Below are positions 34,052 through 42,011 of a DNA stretch of 64,000 nucleotides, piece after piece (position 1 is the first letter of the stretch; each line of letters opens with the position of its first letter). A program made the translations under genes and the position numbers. This DNA comes from Glaciihabitans sp. INWT7 (lineage in GTDB: Bacteria > Actinomycetota > Actinomycetes > Actinomycetales > Microbacteriaceae). Under the pieces are notes generated by a model, which saw nothing but the letters and a program-made list of their open reading frames with translations, was not told the DNA's origin and ran no database searches. Location of the stretch: the NCBI RefSeq assembly GCF_014217685.1, contig NZ_CP043653.1:1058419-1122418 (forward strand). Reading direction: 5' to 3'.

Positions 34052-34765
34052 CTAGGCCGCATTCTTAGCGAGGATCGTCTCGAGCTGAGCCACAACGAGG
34101 TCGGGCCTGGTGAGGAACGGATGATGACCTGTGGGGATTTCGGCGAAACGTGTCGCCCGGGCGGCGTGGAAGCGTTGCAGCTCGAGTGATGTGCTGCGGT
34201 CGTCGCCGCAGATGAGGTAGGTAGAGTCGATATTCTTCCAGCCCGCTTGGGACGTGGGTGTTGCAAACGCTTCGACTCTCTGAGGGGTTACGCGGCGCCA
34301 CGCTTCCTCCTGGGTCGAACGGTCCCCATCCTGCAAGAACCGCGCGCCGAAGGACACGGCATCGTATCCGGCGATACCGATCAGCCCGGCGCTGACCTCA
34401 TCGACAGTGACCGGGTTTTGTTCTCCGCTCATGATCGCGCCCTGCGACTGTCCCACCTCCGGCAGATACGAGGAGATGTACAGCAGGTTCGAAACAGACG
34501 GGTGGCTCCCCGCCTCAGCGAGGACTGTTCCGCCGTAGGAGTGACAGACCACAATCGCAGCGCCGAGCCGATCGAGCTCGCGGCGAAGAGCCTCGGCGTC
34601 TGCGACGAGCCCCCCGGCAGCCTCATCCGGATCCCCTTCGCCACACGACGGCAAAGCGACCGCTCGACTCAAGACCCCCGTTCGTTTTTGCAGGAGGTCG
34701 GCCGTCACGCGCCACCACCATGCCCCCTCTCGCACCAAGGCACCGTGCACGAAGATGACATCCAT
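34052..34765 (-). CDS. Alpha/beta hydrolase
   Basis: 237 aa. MDVIFVHGALVREGAWWWRV (oxyanion-hole HG), IVVCHSYGGTVLAEAG (nucleophile Ser in CHSYGG, near residue 84), YLICGDDRSTS (candidate Asp) and PTGHHPFLTRPDLV (catalytic His). This is the EstC/salicylate-esterase-like short hydrolase type. Divergent from a TetR gene now broken by an IS element, so the hydrolase may be derepressed. Confidence 0.88.
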   Translation of the reverse strand: MDVIFVHGALVREGAWWWRVTADLLQKRTGVLSRAVALPSCGEGDPDEAAGGLVADAEALRRELDRLGAAIVVCHSYGGTVLAEAGSHPSVSNLLYISSYLPEVGQSQGAIMSGEQNPVTVDEVSAGLIGIAGYDAVSFGARFLQDGDRSTQEEAWRRVTPQRVEAFATPTSQAGWKNIDSTYLICGDDRSTSLELQRFHAARATRFAEIPTGHHPFLTRPDLVVAQLETILAKNAA

Positions 34766-34804
34766 TTTGTTTTCCTTTTTCGATGAGAGTCACATTCAAC
34801 GGTA

Positions 34805-34824
34805 CACGTAGCGATCGTTACGTG
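34805..34824. promoter_or_regulatory. TetR operator, CACGTA-8-TACGTG
   Basis: Perfect 6-bp outer arms around GCGATCGT, itself nearly palindromic, 13 nt before the TetR ATG and about 40 nt before the hydrolase ATG. Confidence 0.7.
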
Positions 34825-35222
34825 AAAAGATCGTCTCATGGGCCGACACCAGCAGCCGGAGATCGCCGACCGGCTCCTCGATCAATGCACCGACCACGCC
34901 CTCGCGCACGGCCTTCCCGACCGCCTTGCGCCGTTTGTCCACGCAACCGGAGCATCCTCGCGCATGCTGCTGTATCACTTCGGCTCGCGAGACGAATTGT
35001 TCCTCGCCGTCCTCCGCCACGCCCGGCAGCGGCAGCTCGCCAGCTTCGGGGACCTCTTGCGCGTCGTACCAGACGAGGATTACACGGCCACGCTCGGTAG
35101 GGCGTGGGGGAGCATGACCGGCCCGGATGGGCAGTCGTTCCTTCGTATGTTTGGGCAGCTGCGCGAGCAGTCCGAGCGCTCTCTCTGGCCGGGTTTTCGG
35201 CGACTAGCCACGACCGACTGGC

Positions 35223-35230
35223 TGGGTCCC
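35223..35230. repeat. Target-site duplication of IS256 element, left copy
   Basis: TGGGTCCC, repeated exactly at 36642-36649 on the other side of the element; 8 bp is the usual IS256-family duplication. Confidence 0.9.
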
Positions 35231-35256
35231 GGTCAAGTCCCAGGTAGTGGTGTAGC
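35231..35256 (+). repeat. IS256 left terminal inverted repeat
   Basis: Begins GGTCAAGTCCCA and contains AGTGGTGTA; partner at 36616-36641. Confidence 0.8.
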
Positions 35257-35278
35257 CGGTTTTCCTTCGAGCTAAGGA

Positions 35279-36523
35279 TTATGCGCTGAGGGCCAGTTCT
35301 GGTTCGGTCACCTCGCTTCCGGTGTCGGGGACGAGGGTGAGGCGGGATTTGGCGAGGATGTCGAGGCCGAGGTAGCGGCGGCCTTCGGCCCATTCATCGG
35401 TCTGTTCGGCGAGGACGGCGCCGACGAGGCGGGTGATCGCGTCTCTGTTGGGGAAGATCCCAACGCTGTCGGTGCGGCGACGGATTTCTCTGTTGAGGCG
35501 CTCGTTGGGGTTGTTCGACCAGATCTGCTGCCAGAGTCCTTCGGGGAAGGTGGTGAACGCGAGGATGTCCGCTCTGGCGTTGTCGAGGTGTTCGTGGGCG
35601 TCGGGGAGTTTCCCGTCGACGTAGTCCAAGAGCCGGTCGAATTGGGCGTGAACGGCGTCAGCGTCGGGTTGGTCGTAAACGGAGTGGAGCATCGCTTTCA
35701 CGGCCGGCCAAAGACTCTTCGGGGTCACACTCATCAGGTTCGCGGCGTAGTGGGTGCGGCAGCGTTGCCAGCTCGCTCCGGGCAGGTTCGCAGCGATCGC
35801 TTCGACCAGGCCGCGGTGGGCGTCGGAGGTGACGAGTCGGACTCCGGTCAGGCCGCGTGCAACGAGATCGGCGAAGAACGTGTTCCATGCCGGGCCGGTC
35901 TCCGAGGTGGCGACTTTGAGGCCGAGGACTTCGCGGCGCCCGTCGGCGTTGACCCCGGTCGCGACGAGCACGACCGCGTTGATGACCCGGCCACCCTCCC
36001 GGACCTTCATGGTCAACGCGTCGGCGGCGACGAACGTGAACGGGCCCGCATCCCCCAACGGACGGTGACGGAACTCGTTCACGTGCTCGTCGAGCTCCGC
36101 GGCCATCCGAGACACCTGCGATTTCGATAACGAGTGGATCCCGAGCGTCTTGACGAGCTTGTCCATGCGGCGGGTCGAAACGCCGGCGAGGTAGCAGTCC
36201 GCGACGACCGTGATCAGCGCAGTCTCGGCCCGTTTGCGGCGCTCGAGGAGCCATTCCGGGAAATACGTTCCCGAGCGTAGCTTCGGGATAGCGACGTCGA
36301 TCGTCCCGGCCCGGGTATCGAGGTCACGATGCCGGTAACCGTTCCGTTGGGCGGTGCGATCGGGGCTGGCCTTGCCCCACTCGGCACCAATCACCGCGTC
36401 GGCATCCGCCGAGAGCAGCGCATTGATCATGGTTTGCAGCAGGCTGCGCATCAGATCGGGGGACGCATCGGTGAGGGCTTCGCCAAGAAGGCGTGCAGGG
36501 TCGACAATATGTGGAGCGGTCAT
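35279..36523 (-). CDS. IS256-family transposase
   Basis: 414 aa, full length. DDE catalytic residues appear as FTFVAADALTMKVREGG (first Asp), VRLVTSDAHRGLVEAI (second Asp) and SNNPNERLNREIRRRTDSVG (Glu). CRTHYAANLMS is the family C/H segment; NGYRHRDLDTRAGTIDVAIPKLR is the conserved N-terminal DNA-binding part. No frameshift or stop, so the element may still be mobile. Confidence 0.97.
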   Translation of the reverse strand: MTAPHIVDPARLLGEALTDASPDLMRSLLQTMINALLSADADAVIGAEWGKASPDRTAQRNGYRHRDLDTRAGTIDVAIPKLRSGTYFPEWLLERRKRAETALITVVADCYLAGVSTRRMDKLVKTLGIHSLSKSQVSRMAAELDEHVNEFRHRPLGDAGPFTFVAADALTMKVREGGRVINAVVLVATGVNADGRREVLGLKVATSETGPAWNTFFADLVARGLTGVRLVTSDAHRGLVEAIAANLPGASWQRCRTHYAANLMSVTPKSLWPAVKAMLHSVYDQPDADAVHAQFDRLLDYVDGKLPDAHEHLDNARADILAFTTFPEGLWQQIWSNNPNERLNREIRRRTDSVGIFPNRDAITRLVGAVLAEQTDEWAEGRRYLGLDILAKSRLTLVPDTGSEVTEPELALSA

Positions 36524-36615
36524 CGTGATGATGCCTTTCGAGTAGAGGTAAGAGACTTCTCGAAGGTCTCACACGGTGACCGCGCTTACGTCTCGCGACG
36601 AGCCGGCCACCAGGA

Positions 36616-36641
36616 GTTACACCACTTTATGGGGCACTACT
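36616..36641 (-). repeat. IS256 right terminal inverted repeat
   Basis: Inward reading starts AGTAGTGCCCCA and contains AGTGGTGTA; partner of 35231-35256. Confidence 0.8.
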
Positions 36642-36649
36642 TGGGTCCC
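36642..36649. repeat. Target-site duplication of IS256 element, right copy
   Basis: TGGGTCCC, identical to 35223-35230. Confidence 0.9.
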
Positions 36650-36850
36650 CTCGAGGAAGGCCTGGCATCCATCGGCCGGGCGGGGTCATCGACGCTGGTC
36701 CTCGCGGTCATTCGGGGGCTGATGATGGATCTTGACGCCACCGCTGAGGTCGCCCGCGTGGACCAGGCCTTTCATGAAATGCTGCGCAGCCTCAACCCGG
36801 CGGCTCCTGCTCCACCTGGTCGCGGTGCGCTTCTCGAGTTCGATTCTTGA
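36650..36850 (+). pseudogene. TetR-family regulator, 3' part
   Basis: Frame LEEGLASIGRAGSSTLVLAV, then GLMMDLDATAEVARVDQAFH and a Pro-rich end LLEFDS. The last 66 residues of the interrupted TetR protein; the helix RVDQAFHEMLRSL is the usual TetR C-terminus. It has no start of its own. Confidence 0.88.
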
Positions 36851-36919
36851 CCGGCCGTTCTGGCTCCACAGCTATTGCGCTTGTGGAAGATCGTCAACGC
36901 GAATTGGCAGGCAACACCT

Positions 36920-37020
36920 GCGAATCGTGGCTCCAGATTGATCGCCGTGACCGAATGACCTGCCCGCAACAGATTCGCGATGAGGCGCCTCAATCGTGAC
37001 GCGGTAGTCGCACCGGATGC
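36920..37020 (-). pseudogene. Remnant of NAD(P)-binding (NmrA/SDR-like) gene N-terminus
   Basis: Minus reading ASGATTASRLRRLIANLLRA, then GHSVTAINLEPRFAG. It resembles the GATGxxGRRLxxxLLxxGHxVxA start of NmrA-like proteins, but the third Gly of the cofactor loop is missing, there is no start codon before it, and the frame degenerates after about 35 residues. A decayed fragment next to tRNA-Arg. Confidence 0.45.
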
Positions 37021-37095
37021 GGCGGCAAAAGCGCCTTCGAAGAGGCTTGTCCGGTCTCGGTGTCAAAATCCGAACAGAGTTGGCAGCTGCCAATG

Positions 37096-37167
37096 TGCCC
37101 CCAGGCAGATTCGAACTGCCGCCCCTGCCTCCGGAGGGCAGTGCTCTATCCCCTGAGCTATGGGGGC
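37096..37167 (-). tRNA. tRNA-Arg (CCG)
   Basis: 72-nt cloverleaf on the minus strand: acceptor GCCCCCA/TGGGGGC, D-arm GCTC/GAGC, anticodon stem CTGCC/GGCAG with loop CTCCGGA (anticodon CCG, reads CGG), T-arm GGCAG-TTCGAAT-CTGCC, discriminator A. CCA is not encoded. It marks the boundary between the accessory region and the conserved argS block. Confidence 0.96.
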
Positions 37168-37223
37168 TCAAGTGCAGGTCTACGTTACCAGCCCGCTGCC
37201 AGCCGCACGGTCGGGGCGAAACG

Positions 37224-37229
37224 TAGGCT
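37224..37229 (+). promoter_or_regulatory. -10-like hexamer of PNPOx-like gene
   Basis: TAGGCT, 6 nt before the ATG at 37236; leaderless spacing. Confidence 0.35.
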
Positions 37230-37235
37230 GCAGCC

Positions 37236-37898
37236 ATGACCGATGCTTCCTGGCGCGACCGGCTGCGCGCGCTGACCGTCTTCAGCGGACAATTGCCCAC
37301 CTTCGACACGGATGCGGCCCCCGCCGACCCGTCTGAGCTGCTCACTCAGTGGCTGGGCTTCGCGCTCGACGCCGGGGTTTCGCAGCCCCACGCGATGACC
37401 ATTGCGACCGTGAGCGCAGAGGGCGAACCATCCGCCCGCACACTCCTGCTCAAAGACGTGACGCCGGAGGGCCTCTGGTTCGCCACGCTTTCCTCGAGCC
37501 CCAAGGGTCAGGACCTCGAAGCGCACCCGCGGGCAGCACTTCTGCTGTATTGGCGAGAGCAGGGCCGGCAGATCCGAGTGGTGGGGGATGTGGAGCGCGG
37601 GTCGCGCGAATTGGCGCGAATCGACTTCCTGAAGCGCCACCCCAATGCGCGGGCGATTGCCGCGGGTGGGCAGCAGAGCCAGCCACTGCCGGCCACGGAA
37701 GCCGAGTACGAGGCCGCAGTGAGCGCGGCTCGAGAGCGGATCGACGCCGATCCGCACTATGTGCCCGAAGAATGGCAGGCCTACCTCGTGCGGCCGGTCG
37801 AGTTCGAGTTCTGGCAGGCCGCGCGCGAGCGCGACCAGCTGCGTTTGCGCTACCGCCGCGACGGCGAGGGCTGGATCCGGGACCTGCTCTGGCCCTGA
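37236..37898 (+). CDS. Pyridoxamine 5'-phosphate oxidase family protein (PdxH-like)
   Basis: 220 aa. MTIATVSAEGEPSARTLLLKDV (FMN-binding strand), FATLSSSPKGQDLEAHPRAALLLYW, QIRVVGDVERG, and the C-terminal dimer segment EFWQAARERDQLRLRYRR with WIRDLLWP, matching the PNPOx C-terminal domain. PdxH oxidises pyridoxine/pyridoxamine phosphate to pyridoxal phosphate with FMN and O2. Length fits (about 215 aa). Confidence 0.87.
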   Translation: MTDASWRDRLRALTVFSGQLPTFDTDAAPADPSELLTQWLGFALDAGVSQPHAMTIATVSAEGEPSARTLLLKDVTPEGLWFATLSSSPKGQDLEAHPRAALLLYWREQGRQIRVVGDVERGSRELARIDFLKRHPNARAIAAGGQQSQPLPATEAEYEAAVSAARERIDADPHYVPEEWQAYLVRPVEFEFWQAARERDQLRLRYRRDGEGWIRDLLWP

Positions 37899-37944
37899 AC
37901 ATCCCGGCGGAGCCTCGCGACATCCCGCGGTAACACTCCTCTGG

Positions 37945-37950
37945 CAGGAT
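37945..37950 (+). promoter_or_regulatory. -10-like hexamer of transglutaminase-like gene
   Basis: CAGGAT, 6 nt before the ATG at 37957. Confidence 0.3.
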
Positions 37951-37956
37951 CGTCGC

Positions 37957-38751
37957 ATGCTTCGTAACGTCGCCGCCCACCTCGAACTCGACATCGCCGG
38001 TCGCACCAGCATGGTGCTGAGTCTCGCCGTCGCCCAGGGGGCGGCCCTCGCCTCCGAGCGCCTCGACATCAGCCTCGATGGCGTGACCCTCACCCCGGGC
38101 GAGCTCGTCGATCGCCACGGCTCTCGCCTGCACCAGCTCATCAGCGACAAAGGTCGCATGACCATCGACTATGCGGCGGAGGTGACCGGACAGTCTCTGC
38201 CGGCATCGGCCGACGATCTCGACACCATCATCTACCTGCGGCCCAGCCGCTACTGCGAGTCCGACACGCTGCTGCCCACCGCATCCTCCGAATTCCGTGG
38301 ACTCAGCGGGCTCGAACTGCTCACCGCCGTCAGCTCCTGGGTGCATGACCGCCTGTACTACGTCCCGGGATCGAGCCGAGTAACGGATGGCGCGGTGGGC
38401 ACCCTTCTCGCCCGCCAGGGGGTCTGCCGGGACTACGCCCACCTCGTGATCGCACTGCTGCGGGCCATCGACGTGCCCGCCCGCATGGCGGCGGTCTACG
38501 CCCCTGGGCTCAGCCCGATGGACTTCCATGCGGTCGCGGAAGCCTTCATCGACGGCCAGTGGCACGTGGTGGATGCCACGGGGCTCGCGCCGCGCCAGAG
38601 CCTGTTGCGCATCTCCACCGGCCGGGATGCGGCGGACATCGCCTTCCTCACCAACCACTGGGCCAATCTCACCCTGCTCGATCTGCAGGTTCTGGCGATC
38701 GTGGACGAGCTGCCGAGCGATGACTTCCAGCAGCAGGTGCAGCTGCGCTGA
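37957..38751 (+). CDS. Transglutaminase-like (TGc) domain protein
   Basis: 264 aa. The core has catalytic Cys in LLARQGVCRDYAHLVIALLR (about residue 158), His in GLSPMDFHAVAEAFIDG (about 192) and Asp in WHVVDATGLAP (about 207), the papain-like Cys-His-Asp triad of bacterial transglutaminase-like proteins. These act as peptidases or amide-bond-forming enzymes; target unknown. The N-terminal 110 residues are a beta-rich domain. Confidence 0.88.
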   Translation: MLRNVAAHLELDIAGRTSMVLSLAVAQGAALASERLDISLDGVTLTPGELVDRHGSRLHQLISDKGRMTIDYAAEVTGQSLPASADDLDTIIYLRPSRYCESDTLLPTASSEFRGLSGLELLTAVSSWVHDRLYYVPGSSRVTDGAVGTLLARQGVCRDYAHLVIALLRAIDVPARMAAVYAPGLSPMDFHAVAEAFIDGQWHVVDATGLAPRQSLLRISTGRDAADIAFLTNHWANLTLLDLQVLAIVDELPSDDFQQQVQLR

Positions 38752-38766
38752 GAACTATTTCAGCGC
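38745..38766. terminator. Bidirectional hairpin between convergent genes
   Basis: GCGCTGA (38745-38751), 8-nt loop, TCAGCGC (38760-38766). The stem overlaps both stop codons. Confidence 0.5.
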
Positions 38767-39366
38767 GCCGAGCGCGGCCGTCACGAGTGCGTTCGCGTCC
38801 GCGGCGGATCCGAAATAGACGGATGTCGCGACCAGCCAGTACGAGCCGGTGAAGACGTCGACCCGCCCGGCTCCGCCGCTCGTCGAGAAGTAGGCGGCAT
38901 CCCCGAGCCCCGACGCCGCTGTGCCATTCGCTGCGGTCGCCTTCAGCGAGGCGACCTCGGGCGCGGCGGGCCGGGCCACCGCGATCGCGAAGGTGTCGCC
39001 GCTCGTCTGGTTGAGCCAGCTGCACGCCGTGCCCTTGTCCGCTATCGCGGTCGCGCCCGCAGTCCCGGCCTTCGGTGAGAAGGAGCGGTCCAGTCCGAAG
39101 TTGGGGTTGAAGTCGTAGACGGCCTGCGCGGAGACGAGGGTGTTGCACGCAATATTCGTCGGCGTGGCACTTGCGGTCGACGACGGAGACGACGTCGGTG
39201 ACGGGACGACAGACGGTGAAGCGCTCGGCGCAGAGGACGTGCTCGGCGTCGCACCGGTCGAGGATTTCGGCTCAGGCACGCAACCGGCGAGGCCGAGGGT
39301 CACGGTCGCGGCGAGTGCGACCACGACGATGGTCGATCGCAGTCGAGTATCGACGATGCTGTTCAT
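38755..39366 (-). CDS. Ser/Thr/Pro-rich lipoprotein, DUF3558-like
   Basis: 203 aa. Signal peptide [16 protein letters not shown] (lipobox LAGC, Cys29), a 40-residue Ser/Thr/Pro linker, and a C-terminal domain with [20 protein letters not shown] and [20 protein letters not shown], whose paired Cys and CSW segment resemble DUF3558-type actinobacterial lipoproteins. Exposed on the outer membrane face; function unknown. Confidence 0.75.
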   Translation of the reverse strand: MNSIVDTRLRSTIVVVALAATVTLGLAGCVPEPKSSTGATPSTSSAPSASPSVVPSPTSSPSSTASATPTNIACNTLVSAQAVYDFNPNFGLDRSFSPKAGTAGATAIADKGTACSWLNQTSGDTFAIAVARPAAPEVASLKATAANGTAASGLGDAAYFSTSGGAGRVDVFTGSYWLVATSVYFGSAADANALVTAALGALK

Positions 39367-39462
39367 GGTGTGAGAAGCCCCCCGGTAAGCGTTCCTCTAT
39401 CTTCACCCAGTCTCATTCATCGCACCGCGGGGCGCGCCAGCAAGGCGCCCGATGGCGCCCGA

Positions 39463-39468
39463 TAGAAT
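39463..39468 (+). promoter_or_regulatory. -10 hexamer of argS
   Basis: TAGAAT, close to the TANNNT consensus, 8 nt before the GTG start, indicating a leaderless mRNA. Confidence 0.5.
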
Positions 39469-39476
39469 CGTTGCTC

Positions 39477-41138
39477 GTGACTCCCGCCGAACTCTCCGCC
39501 CAGCTGCTCGCCATCGTCACCGGTGCGCTCCAGCGACGGGGAGCTGATGCCTCGGGCCTGTCCCTCGACGACGTGAAGGTCGAACGCCCCAAGAACCGTG
39601 ACCACGGCGACTGGGCGTCCAACATCGCCATGAAGCTCGCGAAGCAGGTCGGGACCAACCCTCGCGAGCTCGCCCTGGAACTCGCCGACGGCATCCGCTC
39701 GATCCCTGGCGTCTCGGCCGTGGATGTCGCGGGCCCCGGTTTCATCAACATCAGCCTCGACGCCGCTGCGGCCGGTGCTCTCGCGAAGGCGATCGTCGAG
39801 CAGGGATCCAGCTACGGCAACGGCACCCTCTATGAGGGCGTGATGATCAACCTGGAATTCGTGTCGGCGAACCCCACCGGACCGATCCACCTCGGCGGAG
39901 TCCGTTGGGCGGCGGTGGGCGACAGCCTCGCCCGCATCTTCCAGGCCGAGGGCGGGATCGTCACCCGCGAGTACTACTTCAACGACCACGGTGGCCAGAT
40001 CGACAGGTTCGCGCGCAGCCTGGTGGCGAGCTACCTCGGCGAAGCAACGCCAGAAGACGGCTACGGCGGGCAGTACATCTCCGATATCGCGGCCCGGGTT
40101 GTCGAGATCGCTCAGGACGACCTGTCAACACTCCCTCGCGACGACCAGCAGGAGACCTTCCGCGCTATCGGCGTCGATCTCATGTTCGGCGACATCAAGG
40201 CGAGTCTCCACGACTTCGGCGTGGACTTCGACGTCTACTTCCACGAGAACGCCCTGCACGAGAACGGTGACGTCGAGAAGGCGATCGAGCGGCTGAACGA
40301 CCTCGGGCACATCTACGAATCCGAGGGCGCCACGTGGCTGCGCACTACGGAGTTCGGCGACGACAAAGACCGGGTCGTCATCAAAAGCGATGGCGACGGT
40401 GCCTATATCTCGGGTGACCTCGCCTACTACCTCAACAAGCGCGAGCGGGGTTTCGAACGCAATCTGATCATGCTCGGCGCCGACCATCACGGCTATGTGC
40501 AGCGACTCATGGCCATGACGGCGGCGTTCGGCGACGTTCCGCGGGTGAATCTCGAGATCCTGATCGGCCAGATGGTCAATCTGCTCAAGGACGGCACTCC
40601 GCAGCGCATGAGCAAGCGCGCCGGAACCGTCGTCGTGCTCGAAGACCTCGTCGAGGCCGTGGGAGTGGATGCCGCGCGCTATGCGCTCGTGCGCTCCTCC
40701 AGCGACTCTCAGCTCGACATCGATCTCGACCTGCTTACCAAACGCACCAATGACAATCCGGTCTTCTACGTGCAGTACGCGCACGCCCGCACGCAGTCGG
40801 TCGCCCGAAACGCCGCTGACAGCGGGGTCGACCGCAGCGCATTCGATGCCTCACTGCTGACGCACGAGACGGAGAGCAGCCTGCTCGGTGTGCTCGCCGA
40901 ATTCCCTCGTGTGGTCACCCAGGCCGCCGAATTGCGGGAGCCGCACCGGGTCGCCCGCTACGCGGAAGAGCTCGCCGGCGCGTATCACCGCTGGTACGAC
41001 AACTGCCGTGTCACGCCCCTGGGTGACGAACCGGTCACCGACCAGCATCGCACTCGCCTGTGGCTCAACGACGCCACCGGCACCGTGCTGCGCAATGCTC
41101 TCGGGCTGCTTGGCGTGTCCGCGCCGGAGCGGATGTAG
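39477..41138 (+). CDS. argS: Arginyl-tRNA synthetase
   Basis: 553 aa, typical for class I ArgRS. N-terminal Add-1 domain ([20 protein letters not shown]), HIGH-type motif in [20 protein letters not shown] (about residue 125), KMSKS-like [11 protein letters not shown] (about residue 377) and C-terminal anticodon-binding DALR domain. It charges tRNA-Arg in the cytosol. The GTG with a -10 eight nt upstream is used; extension upstream in the same frame is not protein-like. A tRNA-Arg(CCG) gene lies 2.3 kb upstream. Confidence 0.97.
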   Translation: MTPAELSAQLLAIVTGALQRRGADASGLSLDDVKVERPKNRDHGDWASNIAMKLAKQVGTNPRELALELADGIRSIPGVSAVDVAGPGFINISLDAAAAGALAKAIVEQGSSYGNGTLYEGVMINLEFVSANPTGPIHLGGVRWAAVGDSLARIFQAEGGIVTREYYFNDHGGQIDRFARSLVASYLGEATPEDGYGGQYISDIAARVVEIAQDDLSTLPRDDQQETFRAIGVDLMFGDIKASLHDFGVDFDVYFHENALHENGDVEKAIERLNDLGHIYESEGATWLRTTEFGDDKDRVVIKSDGDGAYISGDLAYYLNKRERGFERNLIMLGADHHGYVQRLMAMTAAFGDVPRVNLEILIGQMVNLLKDGTPQRMSKRAGTVVVLEDLVEAVGVDAARYALVRSSSDSQLDIDLDLLTKRTNDNPVFYVQYAHARTQSVARNAADSGVDRSAFDASLLTHETESSLLGVLAEFPRVVTQAAELREPHRVARYAEELAGAYHRWYDNCRVTPLGDEPVTDQHRTRLWLNDATGTVLRNALGLLGVSAPERM

Positions 41139-41141
41139 CCC

Positions 41142-42011
41142 ATGGCGTCACAGGACGGCGAGCAATACGACTGGAACCTCGGCCGGTCGGGGCGTGAGTA
41201 CCCGGACGACACTGCCGCGGACGAACCGGATCCCTTCCCCTTCGTCGAGACGGAGATCGTGCGCCGGCGCGGGCGCGGATGGATCGGACTCGGCGTCTTT
41301 CTCGTGATCCTCGTCGTGATCGTCGTCGCCCTGGACGCGGGGGCCCGATGGTACGCGGGCAACCTGATCGAGGCCAAGGCGCGAAGCTCTCTCTCCATCG
41401 CCGACTCGACACCGGTCACGGTCGACATCGCCGGAGCTTCGGTGCTCTACCAGGCGGCGATCGGCAAGTTCGAGCGGGTGGATGTCGCGATCGCCAAGCT
41501 CGGTGTCGGCGACGTCAGCGGCAGGGCAACCCTCACGGCCACGGGAGTGCCCCTCAGCCAGTCGAAGCCGCTCGAGAGCGCTCGGCTGGCTGTCGTCACC
41601 TCACCGGAGGAGCTGAAGAAGCTGCTCGCGGGATTCACGTCCCTGCCGGTCACCTCGGTCAAGATCGCATCCGGCGCCGTGCAGATCGGCACTTCCGTCA
41701 CCGCGCTCGGCGTGACCGTGCCGGTCGCGATCGCGTTCACCCCCCGGGCCGTCGACGGCCAACTGGAGTTGACCCCGAAATCACTGGTGGTGAACGGTGC
41801 GACGGTGACGCCCGATGGACTGCGATCGACTTTCGGGCCGCTCGCCGACCCGGTGCTCGCGACCCAGAAGATCTGTGTCGCCCGGTACCTGCCCAAGCAG
41901 CTCTCCCTCGACTCCGTGACCGTGAAGGGCTCGTCCCTCGAACTGGCGGTCGCGGGTAAAAACGTCACCCTGGGCAGCGCCCTCCTCACGACCAAGGGGG
42001 TGTGCGCGTGA
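41142..42011 (+). CDS. DUF2993 (LmeA-like) membrane-anchored protein
   Basis: 289 aa. Cytoplasmic acidic N-terminus, one span (GWIGLGVFLVILVVIVVALDAG, about 46-67), then an external DUF2993 domain (ESARLAVVTSPEELKKLLAG, AIAFTPRAVDGQLELTPKSL, VTVKGSSLELAVAGKNVTL). The mycobacterial relative LmeA takes part in lipoglycan (mannan) elongation; role here is inferred. It is 3 bp after argS and overlaps lysA (GTGA), so it belongs to the amino-acid operon. Confidence 0.82.
   Translation: MASQDGEQYDWNLGRSGREYPDDTAADEPDPFPFVETEIVRRRGRGWIGLGVFLVILVVIVVALDAGARWYAGNLIEAKARSSLSIADSTPVTVDIAGASVLYQAAIGKFERVDVAIAKLGVGDVSGRATLTATGVPLSQSKPLESARLAVVTSPEELKKLLAGFTSLPVTSVKIASGAVQIGTSVTALGVTVPVAIAFTPRAVDGQLELTPKSLVVNGATVTPDGLRSTFGPLADPVLATQKICVARYLPKQLSLDSVTVKGSSLELAVAGKNVTLGSALLTTKGVCA

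Larger units (their letters stand above)
34838..35275 (+). pseudogene. TetR-family regulator, 5' part, interrupted by IS256-family element
   Basis: Residues 1-131 are TetR sequence: MGRHQQPEIADRLLDQCTDH, SSRMLLYHFGSRDELFLAVL (HTH end), ATLGRAWGSMTGPDGQSFLR, RRLATTDWLGP. At 35230 the IS begins and the frame runs 14 codons into it before a stop. Removing the IS and one 8-bp target copy joins codon CCC (35228-35230) in frame to CTC (36650-36652), giving a 197-residue protein. The HTH half is still encoded, but the dimer/ligand domain is cut. Confidence 0.9.
35231..36641. mobile_element. IS256-family insertion sequence, complete (1411 bp)
   Basis: Bounded by imperfect 26-bp terminal inverted repeats (35231-35256 and 36616-36641; 17 of 26 match, including CCCA and AGTGGTGTA) and an exact 8-bp target duplication. 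It carries one intact transposase gene on the minus strand. Size, ends and duplication all fit the IS256 family. It disrupts a TetR gene. Confidence 0.92.

Noticed and set aside
35279-36523. Possible cargo or resistance gene inside the IS
   Set aside because: Only the transposase frame is protein-like; the element is a simple IS256 type.
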